Of a stretch of DNA of 64,000 bases, positions 8,429 to 18,578 are shown piece after piece; the first letter of the stretch is position 1, and each line of letters begins with the position of its first letter. The notes below the pieces were generated by a model. The model worked only from the letters and a program-made list of their open reading frames with translations, did not search any database and was not told the origin of the DNA. This DNA comes from Clostridia bacterium (GTDB taxonomy: Bacteria > Bacillota > Clostridia > UBA1381 > UBA9506), in assembly GCA_017399695.1 (NCBI GenBank), contig JAFQBK010000002.1, forward strand, positions 1-64,000, given 5' to 3'. The translations under genes and the position numbers were made by a program.

Positions 8429-9988
8429 ATGAAAAAGAGTATCAAATTAATTGCGGCAGTTTTGGCATGTGTGATGGTTTTAGGACTCTGCGCTTGTGGC
8501 GGAAGCCAGACAGCAACCGATACTGACGGTGAAGTTACATTAAAATGGCTCACCGCAGGTCCCGGCAAACAGAAAGATTCCGATTTGGTTTGGGCAACAT
8601 TCAATGAAAAATTAGCAGAAAAAATGCCGAATACACAGGTTGAAATCGAAGCACTGCCGTTTGCAGACTTCGCTGAAAAATGGCGCCTGATGATTGCGGC
8701 AAACGAGACGATTGATATTGCTTGGTCCGGTTATGCAGTCAACTACACAGATGAAGTGAAAAAAGGCGGATACTTAGAGCTTAACGATTTACTTACCCAG
8801 TACGCACCGAAGCTTTACAAGAGTATGCCGGAATGGGTATGGGATCTAATGGAAGTTGATGGAAAGATTTACGGTATCCCGTGTTATCAGATGATGGCTT
8901 CCCGTCCGGCGGGTTTTAAGGTATTTAAAGAAGATGCAGAGAAATACATGGATTACAAAACCTTAGAAGAAGAACTGCTGAAGAAATCAGAGGCAGGTAA
9001 TCCGGTTCTCAGCGAAAAAGCATTTGATGTGATTGAAAATTACTTGCTGGCTCTGAATGCTAACGGCGTTCCCAACAAGGGATTTGCTCCGTATAATATC
9101 GCATTTATCGGTGAAGCAGAAGCACAGAGCGACTATGGTCTTTCCAGCCCGGTTAACACCGTTTACCTCGAGTATGATGAAACCGGCAGACCGATTGCAA
9201 AAGACGGTTGTGCACCGGATGTTACCGATGTTTTCTATAAGCGCATGGCAGGAATCTATCAGAAAGGCTTAATCCGTAAGGACGTTTTGACCGCTTCTGA
9301 TATCCGCGCAGATGAAGGTGTCATTGGCGGTTATGCAATGTGGTATCATGCTTATGATAAATTTACTGAACAGCAGGAAAGCCTCCAGATTGGTAAGGAT
9401 ATTAAGGTTATCCACGGTGAAGAAAAATATATCAGACCGACCGGTCCTGCTGCAACCAACAACTCTCTGCCGCGTTCCTGCTCGAACCCTGTAAGGGCAA
9501 TGCAGTTCTTAGAAGTATTAAACGATCCGGCAGATACCTCCCTTTATAATATGTTGGTATACGGTATCGAAGATAAGCACTACAAAAAGGTCGGCGACAA
9601 CAAAATCGAAACTTTGGATTATGTAGGTAGCCCGACCCTTGATTCCGGCTATGGTATTCAAAAGTGGGTTATTGGTGACAGCTTTAACGCTTACATGACC
9701 CAGGGTGATGTAGAAGGCTACGATGAGTATGTAAAAACCGATATGAACGCAAATGCTGTTGCAGGCAACATGGAAGGTTTCAAATTTGACAAAACTCCGG
9801 TTAAGACGGAGCTTGCACAGATTGACAGCGTAAGAAAAGAGTTCTACGGTCTGCGTTATGGTACATATACCGATTGGCAGGCAAAATTGAAAGAATACCG
9901 CGAAAAGGTTCAGAAGTGCGGTCAGCAGAAGGTTATCGCTGAAGTACAGCGTCAGCTGGATGCTTGGTATGACGCACAGAACAAATAA
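8429..9988 (+). CDS. Extracellular solute-binding lipoprotein
   Basis: A 519-residue substrate-binding protein of an ABC importer. The signal peptide ends in the lipobox L-C-A-C at residues 20-23, so it is anchored outside by Cys23. After that comes a family-1/LplA-like binding fold (VTLKWLTAGPG opening; DIAWSGYAVNYTDEVKKGGYLELNDLL segment). ATG 8429 is chosen because GAGAGG lies 8 nt upstream; ATG 8423 is only 2 nt away. It is in the same operon as lplBC, 43 nt downstream. The bound sugar is unknown; large LplA-like proteins bind oligosaccharides. Confidence 0.9.
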   Translation: MKKSIKLIAAVLACVMVLGLCACGGSQTATDTDGEVTLKWLTAGPGKQKDSDLVWATFNEKLAEKMPNTQVEIEALPFADFAEKWRLMIAANETIDIAWSGYAVNYTDEVKKGGYLELNDLLTQYAPKLYKSMPEWVWDLMEVDGKIYGIPCYQMMASRPAGFKVFKEDAEKYMDYKTLEEELLKKSEAGNPVLSEKAFDVIENYLLALNANGVPNKGFAPYNIAFIGEAEAQSDYGLSSPVNTVYLEYDETGRPIAKDGCAPDVTDVFYKRMAGIYQKGLIRKDVLTASDIRADEGVIGGYAMWYHAYDKFTEQQESLQIGKDIKVIHGEEKYIRPTGPAATNNSLPRSCSNPVRAMQFLEVLNDPADTSLYNMLVYGIEDKHYKKVGDNKIETLDYVGSPTLDSGYGIQKWVIGDSFNAYMTQGDVEGYDEYVKTDMNANAVAGNMEGFKFDKTPVKTELAQIDSVRKEFYGLRYGTYTDWQAKLKEYREKVQKCGQQKVIAEVQRQLDAWYDAQNK

Positions 9989-10043
9989 GATTTTCCGAAA
10001 GACAAGTAACATTCTTTAGAATGCGAAAGGAGAACATTAGGCT

Positions 10044-12674
10044 ATGAAATTGATTCGTTTATTGCTCGTTGCTCTCTTGCTTTTCAATACAACCATTGGT
10101 GTTGTATCGGCAGCTGAACCGACGATTGAGTATTTTGTAGATGCTAACGCAGAGCTTTCCGGCGATGGTAGCATCGATGCTCCGTTTGCAACTGTTCAGG
10201 AAGCACAGGAGCAGGTCAGAAGCTTAAAAAGAAGCGGTCAGTATCCGTCCGGCGGCGTCATTGTGACGCTGCGCGGCGGGGACTACCGTATGAATGAGAC
10301 GCTTACCTTTACTGCTGAGGATAGTGGTAAAGAGGGGGCACCGGTCGTATACCGCGCTTACCCGATGGAGGAGGTTAACTTCTCCGGTTCCGCATCCCTG
10401 AAGTTAGGCGACTTTGTGGTTTCCACGGATGAGCGTATTCCTGCTTCGGCACAGGGTAAGGTATATCAGTACAGCTTAACGGCAAACAATGTTGAGCCAT
10501 ATAAGGAACTTCAGATTACCGGTCACGCCAGCTACTACATCTATTTGTGGGGTCTCACTCCCTATAACGGCGGCGATGCAGTTCCGACGGTTTATATCAA
10601 TGATGAGCCGGGAACACTTGCCCGTTACCCCAACGGCAACGAGTTCATGACGATTGAATCGGTTCAGGAGGCGGGCTCTAATATTCGTGACCTCTGCAGA
10701 GTGATTGAAGAAGGAATCGAATCTAGAAAAGAACGCTCGATGGATGAGGTAGAATCTCCGGTATTTACACCGGCAGGTATTGACCTTGCGCGTGCAGAGC
10801 GTTGGTCCAATGCAAAGAACGCGTGGATGAATGGCTACTGGTTCTATGACTGGTCCGACCAGACGATTCCGGTGGCTAGTGTTGACGGAGCTACCAAGCA
10901 GATTACCTGTGCCGCACCGAGCACATATCAGGTGCGGAATGGACAGAGATTCTTCATTTATAACCTGATTGAAGAGTTGGATGACCCGGGGGAATGGTTC
11001 TATGATAAAGACAATGGAACGCTTTATATTTATCCGAAACAGGCAAAGGCAGATGCAATCGTTGATATCGCGTTTAACACGAATCCGATTGTTGTATTTA
11101 ACGGTGCGGAGTGGATTGATTTCCGTAATATTAATGTAGCGGCAACCCGTTCTGACGCTATTAAGGTGCATAACTCCAAAGATATTAACATCTTCGGTTG
11201 TACGGCAAGAAATGCAGCGAATTGCGGTATTACGGTAGATAGTAACTGCCGCAGAGTAGTTGTGGATAGCTGTCACGTATATAATCTCGGTTATAGAGGT
11301 ATTGAAATAGGAGGCGGAGATCTCATTACCTTAGAGCGTGGTGATAACGTTGCTACAAACAACTGGGTTCATGACTTTGGACAGACGACGAAAACCTATG
11401 CGCCGGGCATCGGTATCGGCGGTGTAGGCACAATTGTTCGAAATAACCTGATTCATGACGGTCCAAGCTCCGGTATTACCTTCTCCGGCAACGATACCTT
11501 AATCGAGCGTAACGAGATTCACTCCGTGATGAAAGAGGGCGCGGACATGGGTGTTATGTACTTCGGTCGAAGCACTTTGGACCGTGGCCAGGTCATCAGA
11601 GAGAATATTATTCACGATATGGCTTCTGACTCCGCTCACGGCGGTCAGAACGGTATCTATTTAGACGATATGGGTGCGCAGGTGGATATCGTAGACAACC
11701 TGTTCTACAACCTAGATGGTTGTGCAGTTTTTGTTAACGGCGGCCGTGATAATCATGTAGAAAACAATTTGTTTATTAACTGTACAACGGCAATGGATCT
11801 GACCGATATTGGTATGGCAAGTGGTTGGGATTATAATTTAGACTTCTTTAAGCAGTTCCTTCTTAAAGACACTGACCGTCACCTGTCCGAGCCGTATGCG
11901 AAATACGAGCATCTGGCAAATATTTTAGAAGACGACCCGCTCATGCCGAAGTACAATACCTTCAAAAACAATGTTGCATATAAGGTAGATACGCTTGAAA
12001 AAATTTCCAACTTTGTTTCCGGCGGAAGTACGCTGACTCCGGCAGATGTTCGTAAGGTAAATACCTGGGAAAGCAATGTAATGGTCAACTCATTAGACGG
12101 CTTTGTTGACCCGGCAAACAGTAACTACAACGTAAAACCGAATGGACTGATTCAGGAAAAGGCTCCGAACTACAAACCGGTTGATTTCACTAAGGCAAGC
12201 TTAATTACCAGTCGCTTAAAGGTAAACCTTTCTGACGATGCAATCGTTCTTTCTGTAGGCAAGCCCTTAAGCTATGTCAACTGGAAGCAGGCTTTGGTTG
12301 ACCCGAAGAACCTCTCCGTTGTTCCGTTTATCGAAAACGACTATACGATGGTTCCGGTCAGATTCTTAATTGAATCCTTGGGCGGCAAGGCAGACTTTGT
12401 TGACGGCAAGGTTATCTTAAATTATGAAGGCCGTGAGCTTGTGATGACCTCCGGCAGTGCGGAAGCAACCATCGACGGTGAAACCGTAATGCTCGACAAC
12501 GCAGCAAAGATTGTTGACGGACGTACCTTTATTCCTTTACGTAATTGCAGTGAGCTCTTTGGCAAAGAAGTATTCTGGGATAACGGCGGACTGATTGTCG
12601 TTTCCGGCAAAAATATGACCGATATCCTGGATGTCGATATGATTGACAACCTGCTCGAAAGACTGGCTTATTAA
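10044..12674 (+). CDS. Secreted right-handed beta-helix protein with stalk domain
   Basis: An 876-residue exported protein. The signal peptide runs to about residue 23 (cut near VSA-A). Residues about 28-650 form a right-handed parallel beta-helix: an opening DGSIDAPFATVQEA, the block NAWMNGYWFYDWSDQT, then many short N-rich coils (NNLIHDG, RNEIHSV, DNLFYNL, ENNLFIN). Such folds are used by polysaccharide lyases and glycosidases, though no catalytic set can be assigned. The C-terminal 110 residues (about 750-860) are a copper-amine-oxidase N-terminal-like stalk domain (MVPVRFLIESLGG and RTFIPLRNCSELFG), which usually binds the cell wall. It follows the binding lipoprotein by 55 nt and is probably in its operon. 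A paralogue lies at 21611-23458. Confidence 0.85.
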   Translation: MKLIRLLLVALLLFNTTIGVVSAAEPTIEYFVDANAELSGDGSIDAPFATVQEAQEQVRSLKRSGQYPSGGVIVTLRGGDYRMNETLTFTAEDSGKEGAPVVYRAYPMEEVNFSGSASLKLGDFVVSTDERIPASAQGKVYQYSLTANNVEPYKELQITGHASYYIYLWGLTPYNGGDAVPTVYINDEPGTLARYPNGNEFMTIESVQEAGSNIRDLCRVIEEGIESRKERSMDEVESPVFTPAGIDLARAERWSNAKNAWMNGYWFYDWSDQTIPVASVDGATKQITCAAPSTYQVRNGQRFFIYNLIEELDDPGEWFYDKDNGTLYIYPKQAKADAIVDIAFNTNPIVVFNGAEWIDFRNINVAATRSDAIKVHNSKDINIFGCTARNAANCGITVDSNCRRVVVDSCHVYNLGYRGIEIGGGDLITLERGDNVATNNWVHDFGQTTKTYAPGIGIGGVGTIVRNNLIHDGPSSGITFSGNDTLIERNEIHSVMKEGADMGVMYFGRSTLDRGQVIRENIIHDMASDSAHGGQNGIYLDDMGAQVDIVDNLFYNLDGCAVFVNGGRDNHVENNLFINCTTAMDLTDIGMASGWDYNLDFFKQFLLKDTDRHLSEPYAKYEHLANILEDDPLMPKYNTFKNNVAYKVDTLEKISNFVSGGSTLTPADVRKVNTWESNVMVNSLDGFVDPANSNYNVKPNGLIQEKAPNYKPVDFTKASLITSRLKVNLSDDAIVLSVGKPLSYVNWKQALVDPKNLSVVPFIENDYTMVPVRFLIESLGGKADFVDGKVILNYEGRELVMTSGSAEATIDGETVMLDNAAKIVDGRTFIPLRNCSELFGKEVFWDNGGLIVVSGKNMTDILDVDMIDNLLERLAY

Positions 12675-12709
12675 TTAGGAAGAAATTCGATTACGGAAAG
12701 AGGGAGATT

Positions 12710-15658
12710 ATGAAGAAATTTTTCAGTGTGCTCTTGAGCACAATGCTGATTTTCGCTCTGATATTACCGGCTTCTGTGCCGGTAGTATCGGCGGCAACGA
12801 CTTACAGCAATGATTTTGAAAGTTATCAAACGACTGCGCAGGTGCAGGCAGCAATGGCTGCGAACGGAACGGCAGTTGCTTTGGCAACGGATTCCGACCC
12901 GGCGAGAAACAAGGTTTTGTCGGTAACGGCGGCAAGCAAGAACGTTGCAATCACTGATATCAGTACCGTGCCGCAGACCGGCAAATGGGTTTATCAGTTT
13001 GACTTAAAGACAAACTGCCAGATTCAGACCTTAGACCTTTATGACGGTAACTGGGGTAGTTTGTTCGGTCTTAACTCCTCTTCGGGTGACCCGAACGTAA
13101 AATGTAGCGGTGTAACCGTTGCCCGTGCATTTGATATGGTAGCCGGTGTAGCAAATGTGTATTGGCATACTTACCGCTTTGTTTTTGATGCAGGTGCAGC
13201 TACTTATTCCTTGTATGTTGACGGCGAACTCAAAACAAGCGGTACATATAATTCTCAGAAAAAAGCCAGACGCCTGAGAATTCAAACACTTACGACTCCG
13301 AGTGCGACCAACATTATGTATCTTGATAATATTGTCTTAAAGCAGGAAGGCGTCGAAATTACCGGCGTTTCTCCGGCAACGGGCGCAACGGGTGTTGAGG
13401 TTAATTCCAACATTGCGCTGACCTTCGTAAATCCGCCGACGCAGGTGGAAGCAGGAAAAATCAGCATCAAAGCGGGCGGTGCGACCGTAAACCCGTCGGA
13501 GTATACCGTAACGGCGACTTCGGCAAATGTATGGACCATTCACTTTACCAACGGAATGGACTACAGCAAAACCTATGAACTGACGGTTGACAAGAGTCTG
13601 ACGCCTCCGGCAACAGGTCTTGTAGGAATGGATTCCGATTTTGTAACCACATGGACAACCAAGTCTATTCTTCCGGCAATTACCGGAATCGCAGACGGCG
13701 GCACCTATTCCTACAGCGCAACGCCGACGATGGCGGCACCGGCATCCGGTGTAACGATTGCTACAACGCTTGCAAAGGACGGTGGCGATGCGTCTGCTTA
13801 TACCATGGGTACCGCAATCACCGAGCAGGGCTCTTACGTTTTAGCCGTAACTGCAACCGAAACCGCAACCGGCAAAACCGAAACGAAAGTATTTGCCTTT
13901 GCGATTGTTGGAGCAACGGCTCCTGTTGCATCAAATACCGAGATTACCGCAAGCGGTGAGATGAGAATCGGAACCGTGCTGACAGCAACCTACGATTATT
14001 TCGATATCAACGGCGATGCCCAAAGCGGCAGTGTTGGTCGTTGGTATAAATCCACAACGGGTGCAGAGGGTTCCTTTACGCCTTGTACGGATGAGCTGAC
14101 CCTGGTTGGTAACACCAGCACCTATACAATCGCTGAGAACGACTACTATTATCAGTTTGTCGTAACACCGAAAACGACCGTTGAACCTTTGGTAGGTGAA
14201 CCCGATGAATCTTCGGTATTTACCGGTGCATTCCTGCCGACCGTAACGGATGTAAAAATTGAAGGTGAGGCAGTCGTCGGTCAGAACTTCACCATTACCA
14301 GCTACGACTATGACGATGTCAATGGCGAGGCAATGAACGCAAATACCGCATATCAGTGGTACCGCAGTACCGACGGCGGCGAAACCTATGATCCGATTTT
14401 AGGCGAAACCACCAATACACACTTGGTTTCTAATGATGATGCTGACGCACTTCTTTATGTAGCGATGATTCCGCATAAGGGTGTAACGCAGGATGTTGCA
14501 GGTCTGCCGGCAGATTCGAATATTTTGGCAGGTCCGGCAGCTCCGGTCGCAAGTGATGTTACCATCAATGGTACCGCAAGCGTTGGACAGAGCCTCTATG
14601 TAACCTATACTTATACGGATGTAAACGGCAATAAAGAAGACGGAACGGAAATTACCTGGTATGTTGACGGTGTTAGAACCGAAACAGGTAAGCACCTGAC
14701 TCTCACCTCTGACATGGTAGGCGCAGAAATTTCTGTAACCGTTCAGCCGAAAACGACTGTATATCCGCAAACCGGTGCGCCTGTACCGTGTGACGAGACG
14801 GTAATCGTTCGTTCCGGTTCGGTTAGACCGTCCGGCGGCGGTGGCGGAAGACTTCCGTCCTCGAAAAACGAGACCCCGACCACTCCGGCAACACCGACCC
14901 CGTCGGCACCTCCGGCAGTTACGGGCTTTACGGATACGGCTTCCCATTGGGCAAAAGATTCCATCAAGAAGATGTACGATAAGGGCATCGTTTCCGGTAT
15001 TACGGAAACCGAATTTGCACCGGACATGAGCATCACCCGTGCACAGGCGGCAGTTTTGTTTGCGAGAGCATTCGAGCTTTCTGGCAGCGCCGATGCAGGT
15101 CTTTCCGATGTGAATGGCGAGTGGTTTGCAGAGGGCGTTAATGCTGTGGCAGCAGCCGGCTTTATGCAGGGCGCTGACGGAAAATTCCGTCCGGACGACA
15201 AAATCACACGTGAAGAAATGGCAATGGTATTTTACAATATCGCAAAAGCAAAGGGTCTGACCTTTGATGCAAGCGAAACAGGCGTAAGCTTTGACGGCGT
15301 ATCCGGCTGGGCATTAGAGGCGATGAAATTCGCTAACGGTGCAGGCTTGATTAACGGCATGGACGATGGCTTGCTCCATTCGAAAGACAGTGCGACCCGT
15401 GCACAGTTTGTGGTTATTTTAGATCGTTTTATGACGAAGGGTGTGGAGGCGCCGGCTGCTCCGGAAACGGAAGAACCGGCATCGGAGACCACTGAGGAGG
15501 TGGCTCCTGAAACAGAAGAAACTACCGAAACAGTTACTGAAGAGGTAGCAGAAGAGGTAACGGAAGAAAAGGTTACCGAGGAAGTGACGGAAGAAACAAC
15601 GGAAGAAACCGTTGAAACGGAAGAAATCGTAGAGGAGGGTGAGACGAATGAAGAATAA
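12710..15658 (+). CDS. Multi-domain SLH surface protein with acidic repeat tail
   Basis: A 982-residue exported protein. The signal peptide ends near residue 28. Residues about 29-220 are a ConA/LamG-like beta-sandwich (TYSNDFESYQ opening), about 218-310 a bacterial Ig-like domain of the SbsA type (GVSPATGATGVEVNSNIALTF), and about 403-700 three diverged Ig-like repeats beginning near 403, 507 and 610, each with a Y-x-D-x-N-G core. A Gly/Pro/Thr linker leads to three SLH motifs (about 739, 797 and 857), which bind pyruvylated wall polymer. The last 70 residues are almost wholly E, T, V and P. The start has AGAGGGAG upstream. It overlaps the next gene by 11 nt. It probably displays a carbohydrate-binding platform on the wall. 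Confidence 0.85.
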   Translation: MKKFFSVLLSTMLIFALILPASVPVVSAATTYSNDFESYQTTAQVQAAMAANGTAVALATDSDPARNKVLSVTAASKNVAITDISTVPQTGKWVYQFDLKTNCQIQTLDLYDGNWGSLFGLNSSSGDPNVKCSGVTVARAFDMVAGVANVYWHTYRFVFDAGAATYSLYVDGELKTSGTYNSQKKARRLRIQTLTTPSATNIMYLDNIVLKQEGVEITGVSPATGATGVEVNSNIALTFVNPPTQVEAGKISIKAGGATVNPSEYTVTATSANVWTIHFTNGMDYSKTYELTVDKSLTPPATGLVGMDSDFVTTWTTKSILPAITGIADGGTYSYSATPTMAAPASGVTIATTLAKDGGDASAYTMGTAITEQGSYVLAVTATETATGKTETKVFAFAIVGATAPVASNTEITASGEMRIGTVLTATYDYFDINGDAQSGSVGRWYKSTTGAEGSFTPCTDELTLVGNTSTYTIAENDYYYQFVVTPKTTVEPLVGEPDESSVFTGAFLPTVTDVKIEGEAVVGQNFTITSYDYDDVNGEAMNANTAYQWYRSTDGGETYDPILGETTNTHLVSNDDADALLYVAMIPHKGVTQDVAGLPADSNILAGPAAPVASDVTINGTASVGQSLYVTYTYTDVNGNKEDGTEITWYVDGVRTETGKHLTLTSDMVGAEISVTVQPKTTVYPQTGAPVPCDETVIVRSGSVRPSGGGGGRLPSSKNETPTTPATPTPSAPPAVTGFTDTASHWAKDSIKKMYDKGIVSGITETEFAPDMSITRAQAAVLFARAFELSGSADAGLSDVNGEWFAEGVNAVAAAGFMQGADGKFRPDDKITREEMAMVFYNIAKAKGLTFDASETGVSFDGVSGWALEAMKFANGAGLINGMDDGLLHSKDSATRAQFVVILDRFMTKGVEAPAAPETEEPASETTEEVAPETEETTETVTEEVAEEVTEEKVTEEVTEETTEETVETEEIVEEGETNEE

Positions 15659-18395
15659 GCTTTTATCTTTATTACTCGCAGTCGTATTAATTTGTTCGTT
15701 TACCACCGTATCCTTTGCGGTAGTAGACGATGTGCCGATTCCGACCTGGTTAAACACCTCGGGCGGACAGAAATTTGACACCTTAACCGAGCGCAGTGGC
15801 GCGGCATACGACCTTCTTTCCTATATCGGCGTCATCACGAAAGAACGCCTGGATATTGACTCAGCAAAAGAAGTCACCCGCGCAGAAGCAGTAGCTGCAG
15901 CAGTTCGACTGGTTGTTGGCGATGGTATTGCCGAAGCAGAGAGTACGCCTTACGGCGATGTATCCTCAAGCCACGCATATATCAATGAAATCGCAATGGC
16001 AAAACAGATGGGACTGTGCGATGCAAACGGTACGAGATTCACTCCGGATGAACCGGCATTACCGGCATCTGTTGCCCGCTACATCGTAAAAGCATTGGGT
16101 CTTGATGTGTTCGTGAAAAACGACGCATACCTGACCTATGCGATGGCAAATGACATTTTTAACAGTGTTTCCGTCAGCGGAACGACCCCGATTACCTGGG
16201 AACAGCTGCTTCTGATTTTGCAGAATGCGTTGCATCTTTCGGTAACGGAAGCACGTGGCATTGATTCTGACGGCGAAATTTCCGGTATCGTGGTAAAAGA
16301 CACCACATATCTGGAAGAAAAACACGGTATTACCCTGATGAAAGGTGTAGTCACCGCAGCAGCAAATGTTGGTATCTACGATGCTTCCAAAATGAAAGCA
16401 GACCAGATTGCAATCAACTATGCAAAATATACTTCCATTCCAAAGGTAGACCTCGACTGGGTTGGCAGAAGTGTTTACGCATATGTTGACAACAATGCAA
16501 ACAATATGATTGCACTGTTTGAGGACAGAAACGAAGTATACGAGGTAGCAAAGCACCGCTATCTGCGCTCTGGCGCGAATTCGCTTTATTATGAGACAGA
16601 AACCGGAGACGAGGAAGAGATTGCAGTAAGAGCGAGCGCAGCAGTAACCTATAACGATGTTTACTACGGCTCATTTTCGCAGTCCGCATCTCTGTTTGAT
16701 GCATCGAAGACCTATACCTTGATTGATAATAACAAAGATGGTCAGGTCGATGTGGTTCAGGTTCGTAAATCAGAAGAGCGCTTAGTGACTGCCGTATCTG
16801 CTTATTCTGAAATTATCGCATTTGCTTACGGCAAAGACTCGATTCATATGAACGACCCGAGCATTAACCTCTTGTACTGCGAGCTTTCCGGTCAGCCGGC
16901 AGAGGTTTCTGATATTTTAGCAAATGACATCATGTCCTTATATGTCGGAACCTATCCGGACGGCACGAAACTCTACCGTATGGATATCCACCGCGAGTCA
17001 ATCGAGGCGGTATTAGAGGAAATTATTACGGTTTCCGCAAGCGAGCGGTACTTCGTGGTTGATGGCGAAACCTATCCGCTCACCGAGACCTACATTGCAT
17101 ATTTAGCAGGCGGCCACTCGGAAACACTTCCGACCGCAGGCAAAACCGCACGTTTTTACCTGAATAAGGACGGCGAAATTGCGGCATCGAAAGTAAGCTC
17201 CGATTATTCCTTTGCATACCTTTTGGGTGTTGAGGATGGCGGCTTCGATGGTCAGGCGCAGATTTGGATGTACCTCTCGAACGGTAAAGAGGCGATTTAC
17301 CCCATCTCCGATAAGGTGCTGTACTATAACGGCACCAGCGTAACCCCGACGAAAATGACGGGCAACGACCTGGCGGCAGCCCTCAATCAGAAGGCAAGCC
17401 CGGTGGCGTATAAGGTAAGTGATGACGGTGTCCTGACCGAGATTGCACTCCCGATGAACAGAACGTCATATCCGCACGCAAGCATCACCTATCCGCTCAC
17501 TAAGGATAAGGTAATGGCATCCGGCGACCGTCTCTATACCGGTTACTTTGGTTCAAAATACAATCTCAAATCCTCTTTCGTTATTATGTATCCAAACCAT
17601 TTGGATTCGAGCTACTCCAACGTAGATGTGGATTATTTCTCCTCGATGAGTGGTATGTCTGATCGCTACGGTGATGACTACTACTTTAACAGCGAGACTG
17701 TAACGCTCTATAATGTTGACAAGTTCTTCAAACCGGCGTATGTAACGGTTGGAGTTCAGAGCTCGTTGAGTGGTGGCGCAGGTGCTCCGGTGGACGACTT
17801 TACACAGACCGCGGTTATCGAAAAGATTACCAAAGCAATCGATTCCAGTGAAAATGTCGGCTACCGCATCAGCTACAGAAACCGCTTCGGCCTGCAGTCA
17901 GCAATGGTAATCCCTGATGTGTACGTCCAGTACGAAACCGGCGAGAACTATGTCGGTGCAAAGGATGAGCTTTCCGAGTTCGAGTTCGGTGATGTGGTTC
18001 AGATTTCGAAGAACTTCAACGACGAAATCGAGACCATCCGTATGATATTTAACGCAAACGAGCGTGGAGACTATCGCGTACAGAACAGTGACAAAGGAAC
18101 AATATCCGCAACGACCCGTGACACGACAGGCTTCAGCCGTCTGGCAGTTGTTTACGGTAAGGTCGTAGACAGAAGCGGCGGAACGTTCTTAGTAAACCTT
18201 AAGTATGCAAATGAAACCACCGATATCTTATTCCCTGAGGAGGTTTCGGGTCTTTACGATACACCGCAGTATATCTTAGTAGATACCGCGGCGAAGAAGA
18301 CAGAGCTCATCGCTATGACGGATATTCTGCCAGGTGACGAGATTGTGATGAGAAAGCGCTATAATATCGCATCCGACGTTTACATTTACAGATAA
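15648..18395 (+). CDS. Large exported protein with SLH-like N-terminus, unknown body
   Basis: A 915-residue exported protein. The signal peptide is cut near residue 24 (VSFA-VVDD). Residues about 45-180 look like two to three SLH motifs (DLLSYIGVITKERLDID, ITRAEAV-like VTRAEAVAAAVRLV, and MAKQMGLCDANGTRFTPDE). The remaining 700 residues match nothing I recognise; they are beta-rich with repeats of the form YLNKDGEIAASKV and D/N-rich turns. ATG 15648 is preceded by GGAGGG at 8 nt and lies inside the end of the previous gene, so translation is coupled. Coupling suggests the two surface proteins are made in matched amounts and may assemble together. Confidence 0.75.
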   Translation: MKNKLLSLLLAVVLICSFTTVSFAVVDDVPIPTWLNTSGGQKFDTLTERSGAAYDLLSYIGVITKERLDIDSAKEVTRAEAVAAAVRLVVGDGIAEAESTPYGDVSSSHAYINEIAMAKQMGLCDANGTRFTPDEPALPASVARYIVKALGLDVFVKNDAYLTYAMANDIFNSVSVSGTTPITWEQLLLILQNALHLSVTEARGIDSDGEISGIVVKDTTYLEEKHGITLMKGVVTAAANVGIYDASKMKADQIAINYAKYTSIPKVDLDWVGRSVYAYVDNNANNMIALFEDRNEVYEVAKHRYLRSGANSLYYETETGDEEEIAVRASAAVTYNDVYYGSFSQSASLFDASKTYTLIDNNKDGQVDVVQVRKSEERLVTAVSAYSEIIAFAYGKDSIHMNDPSINLLYCELSGQPAEVSDILANDIMSLYVGTYPDGTKLYRMDIHRESIEAVLEEIITVSASERYFVVDGETYPLTETYIAYLAGGHSETLPTAGKTARFYLNKDGEIAASKVSSDYSFAYLLGVEDGGFDGQAQIWMYLSNGKEAIYPISDKVLYYNGTSVTPTKMTGNDLAAALNQKASPVAYKVSDDGVLTEIALPMNRTSYPHASITYPLTKDKVMASGDRLYTGYFGSKYNLKSSFVIMYPNHLDSSYSNVDVDYFSSMSGMSDRYGDDYYFNSETVTLYNVDKFFKPAYVTVGVQSSLSGGAGAPVDDFTQTAVIEKITKAIDSSENVGYRISYRNRFGLQSAMVIPDVYVQYETGENYVGAKDELSEFEFGDVVQISKNFNDEIETIRMIFNANERGDYRVQNSDKGTISATTRDTTGFSRLAVVYGKVVDRSGGTFLVNLKYANETTDILFPEEVSGLYDTPQYILVDTAAKKTELIAMTDILPGDEIVMRKRYNIASDVYIYR

Positions 18396-18407
18396 AACAA
18401 AATCATA

Positions 18408-18467
18408 GGGCAGGAGCTCAGCTCCTGCCGCAAACCGATGCGGAACGACCAAGGCCGTTCCCTACGG
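18408..18467. repeat. REP-like palindromic unit
   Basis: GCAGGAGCT (18410-18418) pairs with AGCTCCTGC (18420-18428), and GGAACG (18442-18447) pairs with CGTTCC (18456-18461), followed by CTACGG. Units of this look (GGAACGACCAAGG...) recur as intergenic repeats in related Clostridia from general knowledge; only one copy is seen here. It lies between two surface-protein genes and could dampen readthrough, but has no T-tract. Confidence 0.5.
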
Positions 18468-18578
18468 AAAACACAACGGTTTAACCCTCGAAAGAGGCTT
18501 AAATAAAAAGCAACTTCCTTTCTTGTGTAGACGGTACACGAAAAAGGGGTTAGTAACAAAATAGGAAGGTGGAACAAG

